This document shows, piece after piece, positions 1 to 14,225 of a stretch of 44,119 bases of DNA (the first letter of the stretch is position 1; the number at the start of each line of letters is the position of its first letter). The position numbers and the translations under genes were made by a program. The stretch spans positions 1-44,119 of the forward strand of contig JAGWBN010000001.1 of the NCBI GenBank assembly GCA_021295875.1. Reading direction: 5' to 3'. The DNA is from Pseudomonadales bacterium. Its GTDB lineage: Bacteria > Pseudomonadota > Gammaproteobacteria > Pseudomonadales > Azotimanducaceae. Below the pieces are notes generated by a model that was given only the letters and a program-made list of their open reading frames with translations, had not been told where the DNA came from and did no database searches.

Positions 1-1471
1 CCGTCTGAAGCGGAGCCTCGCTGGTCGATGGCTTCGCGCAGGAGTTCGTTGACCCGCCGGGGATTGGCTTGGCCGCCGCTGGCCTTCATCACCTGGCCGA
101 CGAGGAAGCCGAGGACGCGGGTCTTGCCGGCACGGACCTGCTCGACCTGCTCGGGGTGGTTCGCAAGCACGTCGTTGACGATCGTCGCCAGTTCCCCGGC
201 GTCGCTCACCTGCTTGAGGCCCCGGCTCTCGATCGTCGCGTCCACGTCGACGGTGCGCCCGGCGCCGCCGTCATCCCACAGCGACCGGAAAAGGGACTTC
301 GCGATCTTGCCGGAGATGGACCCGTCCTCGATGCGCGCGATGAGCCGGCCGAGCTGTTCCGCCGGTACCGGAATGTCGGACCATGCCGTGTCCTCGCGCC
401 GCGCCGCCGCGGCGACATCGCCCATGATCCAGTTGGCCGCCTTCTTCGGTTCGCCGCAGGCTGCGGTGGCGGCGTCGAAGTAGGCTGCCGCGTCGGGTTC
501 GTCGGCGAGCCAGGCGGCGTCGTAGTCGGGGAGTCCGAGGCCCGCCATGTAGCGCCGGCGCCTGGCGGCGGGCAATTCGGGCAGCGCCGCCCGTGCGGCA
601 TCCACCATGGCAGGCGTGACCACTACCGGAAGCAGGTCGGGATCGGGGAAATAGCGGTAGTCCTCGGACAGTTCCTTGCCCCGCATCGACCGCGTTTCAT
701 GCCGCTCGTGGTCGTACAGCAGAGTCTCCCGGACGACTTCCCGACCGGATTCCAGGACCTCGATCTGGCGGTCGATTTCGAAGCGGAGCGCCGCCTCGAG
801 GAAACGGAACGAGTTGAGGTTCTTGATCTCGGTGCGCTGTCCGAGCGCCGTTTCGCCTCGGCGGCGTACCGAGACGTTGGCATCGCAGCGCATCGAACCC
901 TCGTTCAGGTTGCCGTCGCAGATACCGAGCGTACGCACCAGGGTGTGCATGGTACGGAAGTAGCGTCCGGCCTCCTCCGGGGTTGCGAGCTCGGGCTCGC
1001 TGACCACCTCGAGCAGCGGTGTTCCGGCGCGGTTGAGGTCGATTCCGGTCTGCCCCGCGTAGTCTTCGTGCAGCGACTTCCCGGCATCCTCCTCGAGGTG
1101 GGCACGGGTCAGGCAGACACGCTTGGTGGTGCCGTTCGCCATGTCGATGTCCAGGTGCCCGCCGCTGACGATGGGCTCGTCGAGCTGGCTGATCTGGTAA
1201 CCCTTCGGCAGATCGGGGTAGAAGTAGCTCTTGCGGTCGAAACGGCAGCGCTCGGCGATGCGGCCGTCGACGGCGAGGCCGAACACGACGGCCATGCGCA
1301 CGGCTTGCGCGTTGAGCACCGGCAGCACGCCGGGCAGGGCGAGATCCACGGCGCACGCTTGGGTGTTGGGCGGGGCGCCGTACGCCGTGGTGGCCCCGGA
1401 GAAGATCTTCGAGCGCGTCTTGAGCTGAACGTGGACCTCGAGCCCGATGACGCTCTCCCAGGACGGTGCGC

Positions 1472-1475
<4 letters not shown>
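1..1475 (-). CDS. gatB: Aspartyl/glutamyl-tRNA amidotransferase subunit B (C-terminal end may be cut by window edge)
   Basis: Reverse frame from GTG at 1475 reads [34 protein letters not shown]...; near the window edge reads [30 protein letters not shown], typical GatB C-terminus. Start overlaps the gatA stop (GTGA). Confidence 0.95.
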
Positions 1476-2917
<1,442 letters not shown>

Positions 2918-2945
2918 CGAACGCTATCTTTGTTACACGGCGCCG

Positions 2946-3341
2946 TCAGGCACGCTTCCCGGGTCGCGCCCGGCGGGGAGCGTTCGCGGAGCGAATTCTC
3001 GGGGCGCCTGCGGACGCGACCGCGTCGACGACCCGAGGGACGAGATAGAGCCCGTCGCGCGCGGCGGGTGCCAGGCCCTGGAAGCGGTCCCGATCGATGT
3101 CTTCGGTGACCTGATCGGGACGTAGCGGCTGCACACCGTCCAGCGGATGGTCCAAGGGTTCGATCCCGTCGGTGTCGGCCGACCGCATGGCGTCGATGAG
3201 CGCGACGATCCTGTCCAGGTTGTCCTTGAGCATTTCCCGCTCGTCGGCTTCCAGCTTCAACGCGGCCAGGCGCATGAGTTTGTCGATCATGTCCGAGGCG
3301 GCGGCACGACGCTCGGTAGGGGTCGAATCGCTTTGCGGCAT
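2946..3341 (-). CDS. gatC: Aspartyl/glutamyl-tRNA amidotransferase subunit C with about 25-aa C-terminal extension
   Basis: 131 aa ORF directly upstream of gatA; ends ...LAPAARDGLYLVPRVVD (usual GatC end) followed by AVASAGAPRIRSANAPRRARPGKRA. Confidence 0.92.
   Translation of the reverse strand: MPQSDSTPTERRAAASDMIDKLMRLAALKLEADEREMLKDNLDRIVALIDAMRSADTDGIEPLDHPLDGVQPLRPDQVTEDIDRDRFQGLAPAARDGLYLVPRVVDAVASAGAPRIRSANAPRRARPGKRA
2983..3003. repeat. Second copy (inverted) of the 21-nt palindromic element core, inside gatC
   Basis: TTCGCGGAGCGAATTCTCGGG is the exact reverse complement of 43574-43594 CCCGAGAATTCGCTCCGCGAA. Confidence 0.85.
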
Positions 3342-3468
3342 GGGAACTCCCGTCGGGCAGGCGCGCGGATATTACGCCACTTCCCATGCCGCCACAGACC
3401 CCGAGTTCCGTTTTCACTCCGGTTTTAGTGCGTTGTTTGTCCTGCGGTTGCGGCGGGCAGCGTGGTAG

Positions 3469-4539
<1,071 letters not shown>

Positions 4540-4546
4540 CGGGCGG

Positions 4547-4604
4547 CACAAGGATGTGATCCTGATCAAGCCCATGGACGGGTTTGATCAGAGGATGCCT
4601 TGTG
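4547..4604. repeat. Long imperfect inverted repeat between mreB and mreC
   Basis: CTGATCAAGCCC-ATGGAC-GGGTTTGATCAG (12-bp stem, one G-T) flanked by CACAAGG/CCTTGTG outer arms. Confidence 0.8.
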
Positions 4605-4680
4605 TTCTCATCGGAAACGCTTGACCGAAGAAGAATTTGGGGCTAGACCGAGGCGATAGAACAACGGGTCACCATCGAAA

Positions 4681-5562
4681 TTGGCTCAACCGGCAACGCC
4701 AAACGCCCGCCACCTGCTCGCCCTGGCGCTGGCGTCGTTTGTGCTGTTGGCGTTCGAACAGGCGGAGTTGAGCTTGGTGGTGCCGGTGCGTTCGGTGTTG
4801 ACCACTGCGGTGAGCCCCATCCTGCACCTGACCGAGTCGCCGTACCGCGCCGGTGCGTATCTCGGTGAGTTCTTTTCGTCGCACGCCACCTTGAGGCGCC
4901 GCAATGCCGAACTCGAGCGCGAATCGCTCCGCCTGCAGGGACTGGCGACGCGCTACGAGGCGGTGCTCGAGGAAAACGACCGCTTGCGGCGCCTGTTCGA
5001 CTCCCGGACCCGGCTGCGCAGCGATGTGCTCATCGCGGAGTTGATCGAGATCGTGCCGGATCCCGCACGCCACGAAGTTGTCATCGACAAGGGCGGCGCC
5101 AACGGCGTCGCCGTGGGCCAGGCGGTGGTCGACTCCACCGGCGTGGTCGGGCAGATCGTCGAGGCCTCGCTGGTGACGAGCCGCGTGCTGCTGATAACCG
5201 ACGTGCGACACTCGTTGCCCGTCGAGGTGCTGCGCAACAACCTGCGCACCATCGCCGCCGGTACCGGTTCACCGGACAGGCTCGTCCTGAAGGACGTCCC
5301 GGTCACCGCCGGCATCCGCGAAGGCGACCGGCTGGTGACTTCCGGACTCGGACAACGTTTCCCCTTCGGCTATCCGGTGGGCGTGGTCGTATCGGTGGTC
5401 ACCGATCAAATGCAGGGCTTCGCCGAGGTCGAGGCCGAGCCCGACGCACTGCTCGACCGATCCCGACACCTGCTGGTGGTGTTTCCGACCGAGGCCGAGG
5501 CGAATCCGCAGCAAGCGCCCATCGCCGCCCCGACCTCGGGCGCGCCGGAGGAGCCGACCTGA
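4681..5562 (+). CDS. mreC: Rod shape-determining protein MreC (TTG start)
   Basis: 293 aa ORF after mreB; N-terminal TM, coiled coil, NGVAVGQAVVDSTGVVGQIVEASLVTSRVLLITD typical of MreC. Confidence 0.93.
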   Translation: MAQPATPNARHLLALALASFVLLAFEQAELSLVVPVRSVLTTAVSPILHLTESPYRAGAYLGEFFSSHATLRRRNAELERESLRLQGLATRYEAVLEENDRLRRLFDSRTRLRSDVLIAELIEIVPDPARHEVVIDKGGANGVAVGQAVVDSTGVVGQIVEASLVTSRVLLITDVRHSLPVEVLRNNLRTIAAGTGSPDRLVLKDVPVTAGIREGDRLVTSGLGQRFPFGYPVGVVVSVVTDQMQGFAEVEAEPDALLDRSRHLLVVFPTEAEANPQQAPIAAPTSGAPEEPT

Positions 5563-6056
5563 ATCCCCTGCGCGGCGGTTGGCTGATCTTCCTCACGGTG
5601 CTGGTCGCCTTGGCCCTGGCGGCTGCGCGGCCACCCGCCGACGCCCCGGACTGGCTGGGATGGTGGCGGCCCGACTGGACGCTGGCGGTGTTCTTCTTCT
5701 GGGCGGTGGCGGCACCGGAACGCATCGGCACATTCTGCGCCTGGATCGCGGGTCTGTTTCTCGACGCGATTCTCGGGACGCCCTTGGGCTTGAACGGCAT
5801 CTGCCTCGCGCTTGCGACCTACCTGGCGCGGCGCTTCAACAGCCGCCTGGTGATGTTCACGCTCCTGCAGCGTACGCTGGCCGTCCTCGTGCTGGCGGAA
5901 GCGGCGCAGGTGATGCATCGCTCGGTACTGACCATCGTCCACGATGTGGATTGGCTGACGCCCGCCCTCTACGCACCCGCCGTGGCCACTGCGGTCGTCT
6001 ATCCCGCGATCTCCCTGGGACTGGAGGCGCTCAACGTCCGGTTCGTGGTCCGCTGA
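5559..6056 (+). CDS. mreD: Rod shape-determining protein MreD; likely non-AUG start upstream of the listed GTG 5598
   Basis: Hydrophobic small protein after mreC; in-frame codons upstream of 5598 read NPLRGGWLIFLT and complete the first TM helix; CTG at 5559 overlaps the mreC stop. Confidence 0.85.
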   Translation: MNPLRGGWLIFLTVLVALALAAARPPADAPDWLGWWRPDWTLAVFFFWAVAAPERIGTFCAWIAGLFLDAILGTPLGLNGICLALATYLARRFNSRLVMFTLLQRTLAVLVLAEAAQVMHRSVLTIVHDVDWLTPALYAPAVATAVVYPAISLGLEALNVRFVVR

Positions 6057-6145
6057 CAGGGGCCACGTGGGCGGCGGCAGGGGTTACGGCAGGGGGCATC
6101 GGCGTTATATTGCGCGTCGGCACGGTGCGACGAATTTGATGCGCG

Positions 6146-7618
6146 ATGGCGGAACAGATCCTCATCGACGTGAACGTCTTCGAGACGCGCGTCGCGGTCC
6201 TTGCCGACGGCGAGCTTCGCGAGCTGCATCTGGAACGCGGCGGCAACTACACCCTGACGGGCAATCTCTACCGCGGCAAGGTCGCCCGGGTGGTGCCCGG
6301 TGTGCAGGCCGCGTTCGTCGACATCGGCCTCGACCGCCCGGGCTTTCTGCACGTCCGGGATGTACACGGGTTCCGCCCCGACGCCAAGCCACGGGATATC
6401 GCCGAGTTGGTCGATGCCGGCCAGCATCTGCTCGTGCAGGTGGCGAAGGATCCGCTGCACGGCAAGGGTGCCCGGCTCACCACCAATCTCGCCGTCGCTG
6501 CGCGCCATGTCGTGCTGTTGCCCCTGGACAGCCACGTCGCGGTGTCGACGCGGATCGTCGACGAAGACGAACGCGAGCGCTTGAAGGGGCTGGCGGAGAG
6601 CGCGCGCGACGAGTTGGGACAATCCTACGGCTGCATCGTTCGAACCGCGGGGCGGGTGGCGACCCAAGACCAGCTTCGTGCCGACCTTGTGGTCCTCGAC
6701 CGCCTGTGGCGGCGCATTGTCGAGCGCCGCGACAGCCAGGGCGACTGCGGCTTGGTGTTCGAGGAGTTGCCCGCGCCGATGCGCATCGTCCGCGACATGG
6801 CCGGGCCGTCGGTGGAGTCGGTGGTGGTTAACGACACCGACACGTTCGCACGGCTCGTCGACTACGTCGGACGTTACCTGCCGGAGTACACCGAGCGGAT
6901 CGTCCACTACGATGGCCGCTCTCCGCTGTTCGACCTGCACGACCTCGAATCGGCCATCGCACGCGCCCTGGAACCCCGTGTGTCGCTGCCGTCGGGGGGG
7001 CACCTGGTGATCGAGCAGACCGAGGCGATGACCACCGTCGACGTCAACAGCGGAGCGTACGTGGACTCGGCGAACCTGGAGGACACGGCCTACCGCACCA
7101 ACCTGGAGGCCGCCCGGGCGATCCCCGGTGAGTTGCGCTTGCGCAACATCGGCGGCATCGTCGTCGTTGATTTCATCGACATGGACCGGGAGGACCACGG
7201 CGACGACGTCGTCGGTTCCCTGCTCGATGCCGCCGCAGGGGATCCAGCGCGGTTCCACGCTTCCGGATTCTCGGAACTCGGCTTGGTCGAGATCAGCCGG
7301 CGCCGCACGCGGGCGAGCCTGTTGCAACAGATGTGCGAGCCCTGCGGTCGATGCGCGGGCCACGGTCATGCCCGTTCGCCGCAGAGCGCATGCTACGACA
7401 TCTTCCGCACCGTGGAGCGGCACGACCGCAACGGCACGGACTTGGGCGCGTCCGAATACCTCGTCTGCGCGGGCCAGGAGGTCGTCGACCGACTGCTTGG
7501 TGAGGATGCGGACCACCTGTCGGTGTTGGCGCGTGCTGTGGGCCGGCCCATCCGGCTCCAGGTGGAGCCGGGCTACCACACCGATCAGTTCGACGTCGTA
7601 CCGCGCGGGCGGCATTAG
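6146..7618 (+). CDS. rng: Ribonuclease G
   Basis: 490 aa; MAEQILIDVNVFETRVAVLADGELRELHLER..., S1-like domain, CEPCGRCAGHGHARS Zn-link motif. Confidence 0.95.
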   Translation: MAEQILIDVNVFETRVAVLADGELRELHLERGGNYTLTGNLYRGKVARVVPGVQAAFVDIGLDRPGFLHVRDVHGFRPDAKPRDIAELVDAGQHLLVQVAKDPLHGKGARLTTNLAVAARHVVLLPLDSHVAVSTRIVDEDERERLKGLAESARDELGQSYGCIVRTAGRVATQDQLRADLVVLDRLWRRIVERRDSQGDCGLVFEELPAPMRIVRDMAGPSVESVVVNDTDTFARLVDYVGRYLPEYTERIVHYDGRSPLFDLHDLESAIARALEPRVSLPSGGHLVIEQTEAMTTVDVNSGAYVDSANLEDTAYRTNLEAARAIPGELRLRNIGGIVVVDFIDMDREDHGDDVVGSLLDAAAGDPARFHASGFSELGLVEISRRRTRASLLQQMCEPCGRCAGHGHARSPQSACYDIFRTVERHDRNGTDLGASEYLVCAGQEVVDRLLGEDADHLSVLARAVGRPIRLQVEPGYHTDQFDVVPRGRH

Positions 7619-7623
7619 GGCCC

Positions 7624-10600
7624 GTGCGATTCCTGCGCACGATCTTTGTCCTTGCGACGGTGGTGGTCGCGACCGTGGCCGCCTTGGAGTGGACGGGGCG
7701 CGCGGTGTTCTCGCAGTTGCCGCGGCTCGAGGGTGTGATAAACGACCTGCTCGCCGACCAGGGAATCGTCGTGGAGGGTCTCGAAGGACGTTGGCGTGGC
7801 ATCAACCCGGGGTTCTTCGCCGAGCGAGTGCGTTTCCCGGCCGGCGAATTGGCCGGCATTGACTTTCGCCTGGACCTCATCGAGAGCCTGGGCAGGAACC
7901 GGGTGGTGGCGCGCCGGATGACCGTCGTCGATGCGCGCCTTGTCGTCGAGAAGACACCGGCCGGATGGCGGCTCAAGGACACCGGCGGCGGTTCGGGATT
8001 ATCTGCCGGGGCCTTCCTGAGGTACAGCGACGAGATCTGGGTCCGCGGGCGGCTTGTCGCGGAACGCGAGGGCCGGTCGGCCTCCCTGCACGTGGAATCG
8101 GTGTTGCTGAACAGCGACGGTCGGCATCAATTCTCGATTCGGGCACAATCCGAACCGACCTGCGCCGATTGTGCGCTCACGGTGGAGGGCGACGTCGCCA
8201 CCGATGGCCCGGGGGCCATCCGCCTTGCCGCCCGATCCTTCACCCTGGGTGCGGAGCTGGCGGAAATTCTCGGTGTCCCGGGCTTCGAGGCGGCGCTCGA
8301 CGGGGACTGGCGGCGTGACCCGGGCGGCACCGCCGAGGCACGCCTGGAAGTCGGCGTCACCGGACTGGTGACCCCGGGAGGGACCGCCGACATCAGTGCC
8401 CGGCTCACCGGCTGGAATGAGCGCGGTGGCTATCGCGGCAGCCTCGAACGACTGGAGATCGTCACCGGCGGTCGTGAGATCCAGCTCGCCGGGGGTGGCC
8501 TCCGGGTTCCCGATATCTGGACCGATGACGAACCGTTCGCGGAGTTCTGGGTCCGACCCATCGCGATTGCGGACCTCGCGTCGACGGCGGTCGCGCTCGC
8601 GGGCACCGACCACCTGGTGGGACGCTGGCTCGTCAATCTCGCGCCGGAAGGGCGCATCGAGCACCTCGGCGTGCGGGTCGACCGCGCCGGCGTGGCGTTC
8701 GTCTCAAGCGGGTCGGACGCGGCCGTGTTCGCGTACAACGGCGTGCCGGAGGTCGACAACGTGTCGTTCCGGGTGGTCGGCCACCCGCAGGCGCTACGGG
8801 CCGACCTGCAGGCGGCGAACCACCAGCTGGCGTTCCCGGACTTCGTCACCGCCACCGGCATTCGCGACCACAGCAGCGGTTCCCTCACCGTCGTGCGCGG
8901 CTCGGACCACTACGGCATGCGTGGCGATTGGCAGATCGAAAGCGAGGACACTCGAGGCCGCGTCGGTCTTGCCCTGGCCCGTTCCGCCGACGTGGACGAC
9001 GTGAGGGTCACGGCCGACGCCGTGTTGGATCGAATCGCCATGGACTCCGCCAGCGACTACCTGCCGTTGGATCTGGCACCCCAACTGCGCCAATGGCTGC
9101 TGAAGGGGCTCGTCGACGGCCAACTCGCCCGCAGTCGTTTGCTCTATCACGGTGACGTCAAGACATCGCCGGGCCAGGCCGCGCGTCGCTTCGAAATGAC
9201 CGCCGACATCGAGGGCGGCGTAATCGTCTACCACCCGGACTGGCCGCGCGCGAGCGGTGTGGAGGGTTCTCTGGTGGTGACCGGGAGCGAGACGCGCATG
9301 CAGGGCGGGGGGCGGGTTTTCGACACCGACGTGTCCGCCTTGACGGTGCGCGTGCCGGCGAGCGGTGAACGCGTCGAGGTGAATCTTCGGGCGGAGGCGA
9401 CGGTCGACCGGCTGATCGACTTCGCCTGGCAGACCCCGGTGCACGAGGCCATGCCCTTTCTCTCCGAAGCCTGGGTAGGGTCTGGCCGGGCGGGCGTTGT
9501 CGCCGATCTGGTATTGCCACTGCGGGGACAGTCGCTTCGGCCAGCCGACATGCGGCTGGACCTCACGTTCCGGGATGCAAGCATCGACCTCGTTGATCTC
9601 GGCCTGCACATCGACGCCATGGACAACCGGGTGGGCTTCGAGTGGCCGGCCGCCGTGGCGAGCGATGCCTCCGAAGGCACCTTGTTCGGTTCACCGGTGC
9701 GCATCGCCATTGATTCCGACAACGACCGGGTGACCTTCGCCCTGGACGGATCGGCGACCGCGGCCGACGCCTACCGCCTGCTCGACCTCGTCGACCCGGG
9801 CATCGCCACGGGAAGCTTCGACTTCAACGCCCGGTTCACGGTGTTTCCGGGCTCCGGCCGGGCGTCCGAGTTGCGCGTCGAGAGCGACCTCGTCGGCGTT
9901 TCGGTGGCCCTGCCGTCGCCACTGGGAAAGACGGCGGATGACAGCCGCGAACTCGCCGCCACCTTGCAGTTTCTCGACGACTACACCGCGGTGTCGTTGC
10001 GCTACGGCGCGGCGAGCGGCTGGGTACATGCTTCGGAATCGAGCATCCGGGCCGCGTCGCTGGGCATCGGCGCGCCCATTCCGATGGCGGATGCGAGTGT
10101 CGGCCGGGTGGTCATCGGCGGGGGTCTCGACCACGTCGACGGCACCGACATCACCGCCTTCATCGGGGGTTTCAATGACGGTGGCGCCGGGGATGCCGGC
10201 AACGAGTCCGCGCCGGCCGATCAGCTCGCTTGGGAACTCCGGCGATTCCGAATCGGCAAGATTGTCCTGGATGCCGTCGAACTCGACGATCTGGTCCTCG
10301 ATGGCTTCTCGGACCGGGGCGAGGTCAGCTTCTCCATCACCTCGGAGGCGGTCAAGGGTCGTGTCGCACGCTCGGGCAACGAGCCCTGGCAGGTGAGGCT
10401 GACCGACGTCTCGCTGGATGCCCCCGCCGCCGAGGGCGACCCGCTCGATCCCGCGTTGATCGACAGTCTGATCGCCGCCGACGTGGTTCTCGACCGCGTC
10501 CGGGTGGGCGACGCCGACTACGGCAGCTGGCGGTTCGGTCTGCGCCCGGTAGCGGACGGCGTACGCCTGGTGGAGGTTGCGGCGGACCTCCGCGGACTGC

Positions 10601-11391
10601 GCATCGAGAGCACGGCACCGGCACTCTGGTCGGCAACCGGCCGGACGTATTTCCAAGGTACGGTCACCGCCGCCGACCTCAGGGATGTGCTGCCATTGTG
10701 GAACTTCGCACCGAGCGTGGAGTCGGAGCAGTTCACCTCGGGCGGTAGTCTCAGTTGGCCGGGCTCGCCCATGAACTTCGAACTGGCGGGGCTGTCCGGC
10801 GAGGCCGAGTTGCGGTTGTTGAACGGCCGCTTCCTGGATGTCGAGCAGGGTGCCGGTGCGACCCGCATCATGAGCCTCATCAACTTTTCCACGATCGTCA
10901 AACGCATGAGTCTCGACTTCTCCGACGTGTTCGGACGTGGCGTGAGCTTCGACGAGGTGGTCGCGCCGTTGGCCCTGGTGGACGGTCGGGCGTGGTTCAC
11001 CGAGCCGGCGAGAATCAAGGGTACGGGGTTGCGTTTCGAGATCAGCGGCGACGTCGACCTCGCCAACGGCACGCTCGACAACGAGATGGTGGTGACGCTG
11101 CCGGTGAACGCGAGCCTGCCTTGGTACGCGGCCGTTCTGGCGATGTCCAACCCGGCAGCGGCCGCAGGCGTCCTCGTCGGCCGACAGGTGTTCAAGGATC
11201 CCATCGAGCGGCTATCGAGCGGCATGTACCGGCTGGGCGGCACGATCGACGAACCGGACGTGCAGTTCGTGCGCATGTTCGACAATGCCGTGGATGCCAT
11301 GCCCGATGAAGCACCGCTCGCGCCCCCCGATGGCGGGACGGGCTCAACGGACGTGGTGGAGGACGAGGGCGTGGAGGCGAATGACGACTGA
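7624..11391 (+). CDS. yhdP: YhdP/AsmA-like (DUF3971, TamB/YhdP superfamily) envelope protein
   Basis: 1255 aa with N-terminal TM and AsmA-like C-terminus, located between rng and tldD as in many gammaproteobacteria. Confidence 0.85.
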   Translation: MRFLRTIFVLATVVVATVAALEWTGRAVFSQLPRLEGVINDLLADQGIVVEGLEGRWRGINPGFFAERVRFPAGELAGIDFRLDLIESLGRNRVVARRMTVVDARLVVEKTPAGWRLKDTGGGSGLSAGAFLRYSDEIWVRGRLVAEREGRSASLHVESVLLNSDGRHQFSIRAQSEPTCADCALTVEGDVATDGPGAIRLAARSFTLGAELAEILGVPGFEAALDGDWRRDPGGTAEARLEVGVTGLVTPGGTADISARLTGWNERGGYRGSLERLEIVTGGREIQLAGGGLRVPDIWTDDEPFAEFWVRPIAIADLASTAVALAGTDHLVGRWLVNLAPEGRIEHLGVRVDRAGVAFVSSGSDAAVFAYNGVPEVDNVSFRVVGHPQALRADLQAANHQLAFPDFVTATGIRDHSSGSLTVVRGSDHYGMRGDWQIESEDTRGRVGLALARSADVDDVRVTADAVLDRIAMDSASDYLPLDLAPQLRQWLLKGLVDGQLARSRLLYHGDVKTSPGQAARRFEMTADIEGGVIVYHPDWPRASGVEGSLVVTGSETRMQGGGRVFDTDVSALTVRVPASGERVEVNLRAEATVDRLIDFAWQTPVHEAMPFLSEAWVGSGRAGVVADLVLPLRGQSLRPADMRLDLTFRDASIDLVDLGLHIDAMDNRVGFEWPAAVASDASEGTLFGSPVRIAIDSDNDRVTFALDGSATAADAYRLLDLVDPGIATGSFDFNARFTVFPGSGRASELRVESDLVGVSVALPSPLGKTADDSRELAATLQFLDDYTAVSLRYGAASGWVHASESSIRAASLGIGAPIPMADASVGRVVIGGGLDHVDGTDITAFIGGFNDGGAGDAGNESAPADQLAWELRRFRIGKIVLDAVELDDLVLDGFSDRGEVSFSITSEAVKGRVARSGNEPWQVRLTDVSLDAPAAEGDPLDPALIDSLIAADVVLDRVRVGDADYGSWRFGLRPVADGVRLVEVAADLRGLRIESTAPALWSATGRTYFQGTVTAADLRDVLPLWNFAPSVESEQFTSGGSLSWPGSPMNFELAGLSGEAELRLLNGRFLDVEQGAGATRIMSLINFSTIVKRMSLDFSDVFGRGVSFDEVVAPLALVDGRAWFTEPARIKGTGLRFEISGDVDLANGTLDNEMVVTLPVNASLPWYAAVLAMSNPAAAAGVLVGRQVFKDPIERLSSGMYRLGGTIDEPDVQFVRMFDNAVDAMPDEAPLAPPDGGTGSTDVVEDEGVEANDD

Positions 11392-12826
11392 CAACCGAAT
11401 CGAGAACGCAAGACGTGCCCTGTGGGATCCCGGGCAACTCAGCGAAGGTGATGTCTCCGGCCAGCTGGCCCGCTTGACGGGGACGGGCATCGACACCGGG
11501 GAGCTCTTCTTCCAGCTTTGCCGGGACGAGTCCTGGACCCTGGAGGACGGCACCGTCAAGGGCGGGTCCTTCAACGTCGACCGAGGTGTCGGCGTGCGCG
11601 CGATCAGCGGCGAGAAGACTGGTTTCGCCTACGCCGACGACATCGGCCCGCGTGCCCTCAGCCGTGCCACCGACGCGGCGCGCAGCATCGCCCGCACGCG
11701 CCACGGCGGCGCACCGGTCCTGACCCGGGCGCGCGCCACCGCCCGCTACGCCGACGTCGATCCGCTGACGTCGTCGGCCGAGGGAGACAAGGTCGCCCTG
11801 CTGCGTCGCATCGATGCCTATGCCCGCAGCCTGGATTCCAGGGTCAGCGAGGTCACGGTGCGGATTTCCATGAGCCGGGAGACCAACCTCGTGGTGGCCA
11901 CGGACGGTACCCTGAGTGGCGATGCGCGACCGCTGTCGCGGTTCGACGTGTCGGTGATCGCGCAACAGGACGGCCGGCGGGAGCGCGGTTTCGACGGTGG
12001 GGGCGGCCGTTTCGACACGGCGTGGCTGTTCGACGGCGATGCCGCCGAGGGCTACGCGAGAGAGGCGGTGCGGGTGGCGCTGTTGAATCTCGAAGCCGTC
12101 GATGCACCTGCCGGCACCTTCCCCGTCGTGCTGGGTCCCGGCTGGCCCGGCGTACTGCTGCACGAAGCCGTGGGGCACGGTCTCGAGGGTGATTTCAACC
12201 GCCGGGGCACATCCGCGTTCGCCGGGCGGCTGGGCGAAAAGGTGGCCTCGGAGTTGTGCACGGTGGTCGACGACGCAACCCTGCCGGACCGCCGGGGATC
12301 GCTCAGCGTCGATGACGAGGGTACGCCTGGACAACGTACCGTGCTAATCGAAGACGGCATCCTGGTGGGCTACCTGCAGGACAAACACAACGCCCACCTG
12401 ATGGGCGTCGAGAGCACCGGTAACGGTCGACGCCAGTCGTTCGCCCATCTGCCGATGCCGCGCATGACCAACACCTTCATGCTGGCGGGCAGCAGCGACC
12501 CCGGCGAGATCATCGCCAGCGTCGACAAGGGCGTCTACGCGGTGAGTTTCGGCGGTGGCCAAGTGGACATCACCTCGGGCAAGTTCGTGTTCTCCGCCAC
12601 CGAGGCCTATGTCATCGACAAGGGCAAGGTGGGTCCGCCCATCCGCGGTGCCACGCTGATCGGCAACGGACCCGAGGTGATGGGCCGGGTCTCCATGGTG
12701 GGCAACGACCTCAAACTCGACGCCGGCGTCGGCGTTTGCGGCAAGGAGGGCCAGACCGTGCCGGTGGGCGTGGGTCAGCCGACCTTGCGCATCGACGGGA
12801 TCACGGTCGGGGGAACGAGCGCGTGA
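11381..12826 (+). CDS. tldD: Metalloprotease TldD
   Basis: [25 protein letters not shown]...; [29 protein letters not shown] (HExxxH motif). Start taken as ATG 11381 overlapping yhdP stop. Confidence 0.95.
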   Translation: MTTDNRIENARRALWDPGQLSEGDVSGQLARLTGTGIDTGELFFQLCRDESWTLEDGTVKGGSFNVDRGVGVRAISGEKTGFAYADDIGPRALSRATDAARSIARTRHGGAPVLTRARATARYADVDPLTSSAEGDKVALLRRIDAYARSLDSRVSEVTVRISMSRETNLVVATDGTLSGDARPLSRFDVSVIAQQDGRRERGFDGGGGRFDTAWLFDGDAAEGYAREAVRVALLNLEAVDAPAGTFPVVLGPGWPGVLLHEAVGHGLEGDFNRRGTSAFAGRLGEKVASELCTVVDDATLPDRRGSLSVDDEGTPGQRTVLIEDGILVGYLQDKHNAHLMGVESTGNGRRQSFAHLPMPRMTNTFMLAGSSDPGEIIASVDKGVYAVSFGGGQVDITSGKFVFSATEAYVIDKGKVGPPIRGATLIGNGPEVMGRVSMVGNDLKLDAGVGVCGKEGQTVPVGVGQPTLRIDGITVGGTSA

Positions 12827-14190
12827 GTGCGAATGGCGTCGTCGAGGCCGCCCCAGGCGAGCGGCACGGAGGCGACCTCGGCGCATCCCTCAAGGACCTG
12901 GTCGCGGGCATCCTGGACGAGGCCAGACGCCAGGGCGCAAGTGCCGCGGAGGTATCGGCCGGCGACTCCACCGGCGTCGTCGTATCGGTCCGCAAGGGCG
13001 ACTTGGAGACCGTCGAGTTCACCAACGACCGGGGCTTCGGCATCACCGTCTACCTCGGCGCCAGGACGGGCTCGGCGAGCACCACCGACGCGGGATCCGA
13101 CGCGATGCGCGAAACCGTGCGCGCCGCCATCAACATCGCGAAATTCACCGAGGAGGACCCCTGCAACGGTCTCGCCGACGCCGAACTGATGGCGCGCGCG
13201 CTGCCGGACCTCGATCTGGATCATCCCTGGGAACTCGACGTTCACGAAGCCACCGAACGCGCGCTGGAAGCCGAGGCCGAGGCGCTCGCCCACGACTCAC
13301 GGATCGTCAACTCCGAAGGCGCCAACGTCGCCACCCATCGCGGCTTCCACGTCTACGGCAACTCCCACGGCTTCCTCGAGGTGTCGTCGGGTACGCGCCA
13401 TTCGACGGCCTGCAGCGTGATCGCCGAAGACGCGGGGGGCATGCAGCGGGACCACTGGTACACGGTGAGCCGCGTCCCGGAGCATCTCGAGGACCCCGTC
13501 GACGTGGGTCGCGAAGCCGGGCGCCGTGCGGTGGCCCGACTCGGTCGGCGGCCGGTTGCCACGGGTTCCTACCCGGTGCTGTTTGCGCCACCGGAAGCCG
13601 GAGGGCTGATCGGCAACCTGCTGGCGGCGATCAGCGGCGGCGTGCTCTACCGCAACGCCTCCTACCTCGTGGGTGCCCTGGGACGGCGGGCTGCGGCCGC
13701 CGGCATCACCCTGGCCGAAGAACCGCACCGTCGGCAGGGTCTCGGCAGCGCCTCCCATGACGGCGACGGCGTGGCCACCCGTGCCAAGGCGTTCATCGAC
13801 GACGGCGTGGTCGCGAACTACATCCTCGGCAGCTACTCCGCGAGGCGCCTGGGGATGACCACCACCGGTAACGCCGGCGGCGTCTTCAACCTCGACTTGA
13901 AGGCCGAGATGCGTTCGCCGGCGGCGTTGATGCGCGACATGGGAACCGGACTCCTGGTCAACGGCCTGATCGGCCAGGGCGTCAACCTGGTGACCGGCGA
14001 CTACTCCCGCGGCGCGTCGGGAATCTGGATCGAGAACGGCGAGCCGCAGCATCCGGTGGACGAGATCACCATCGCGGCCAATCTCGACGACATGCTCAAG
14101 GGTATCGTCGGCTGCGGCGACGACATCGACCGGCGCGGCAACATCCACACCGGCTCGCTGCTGATCCGGGAGATGACGGTCGCCAACTGA
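12823..14190 (+). CDS. pmbA: Metalloprotease PmbA/TldE
   Basis: GTG at 12823 overlaps tldD stop; reads [37 protein letters not shown] ... [14 protein letters not shown]. Confidence 0.93.
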   Translation: MSANGVVEAAPGERHGGDLGASLKDLVAGILDEARRQGASAAEVSAGDSTGVVVSVRKGDLETVEFTNDRGFGITVYLGARTGSASTTDAGSDAMRETVRAAINIAKFTEEDPCNGLADAELMARALPDLDLDHPWELDVHEATERALEAEAEALAHDSRIVNSEGANVATHRGFHVYGNSHGFLEVSSGTRHSTACSVIAEDAGGMQRDHWYTVSRVPEHLEDPVDVGREAGRRAVARLGRRPVATGSYPVLFAPPEAGGLIGNLLAAISGGVLYRNASYLVGALGRRAAAAGITLAEEPHRRQGLGSASHDGDGVATRAKAFIDDGVVANYILGSYSARRLGMTTTGNAGGVFNLDLKAEMRSPAALMRDMGTGLLVNGLIGQGVNLVTGDYSRGASGIWIENGEPQHPVDEITIAANLDDMLKGIVGCGDDIDRRGNIHTGSLLIREMTVAN

Positions 14191-14225
14191 CGCGCCGCAC
14201 AGGAAGTCTCGCGAATGGGCTGAAT

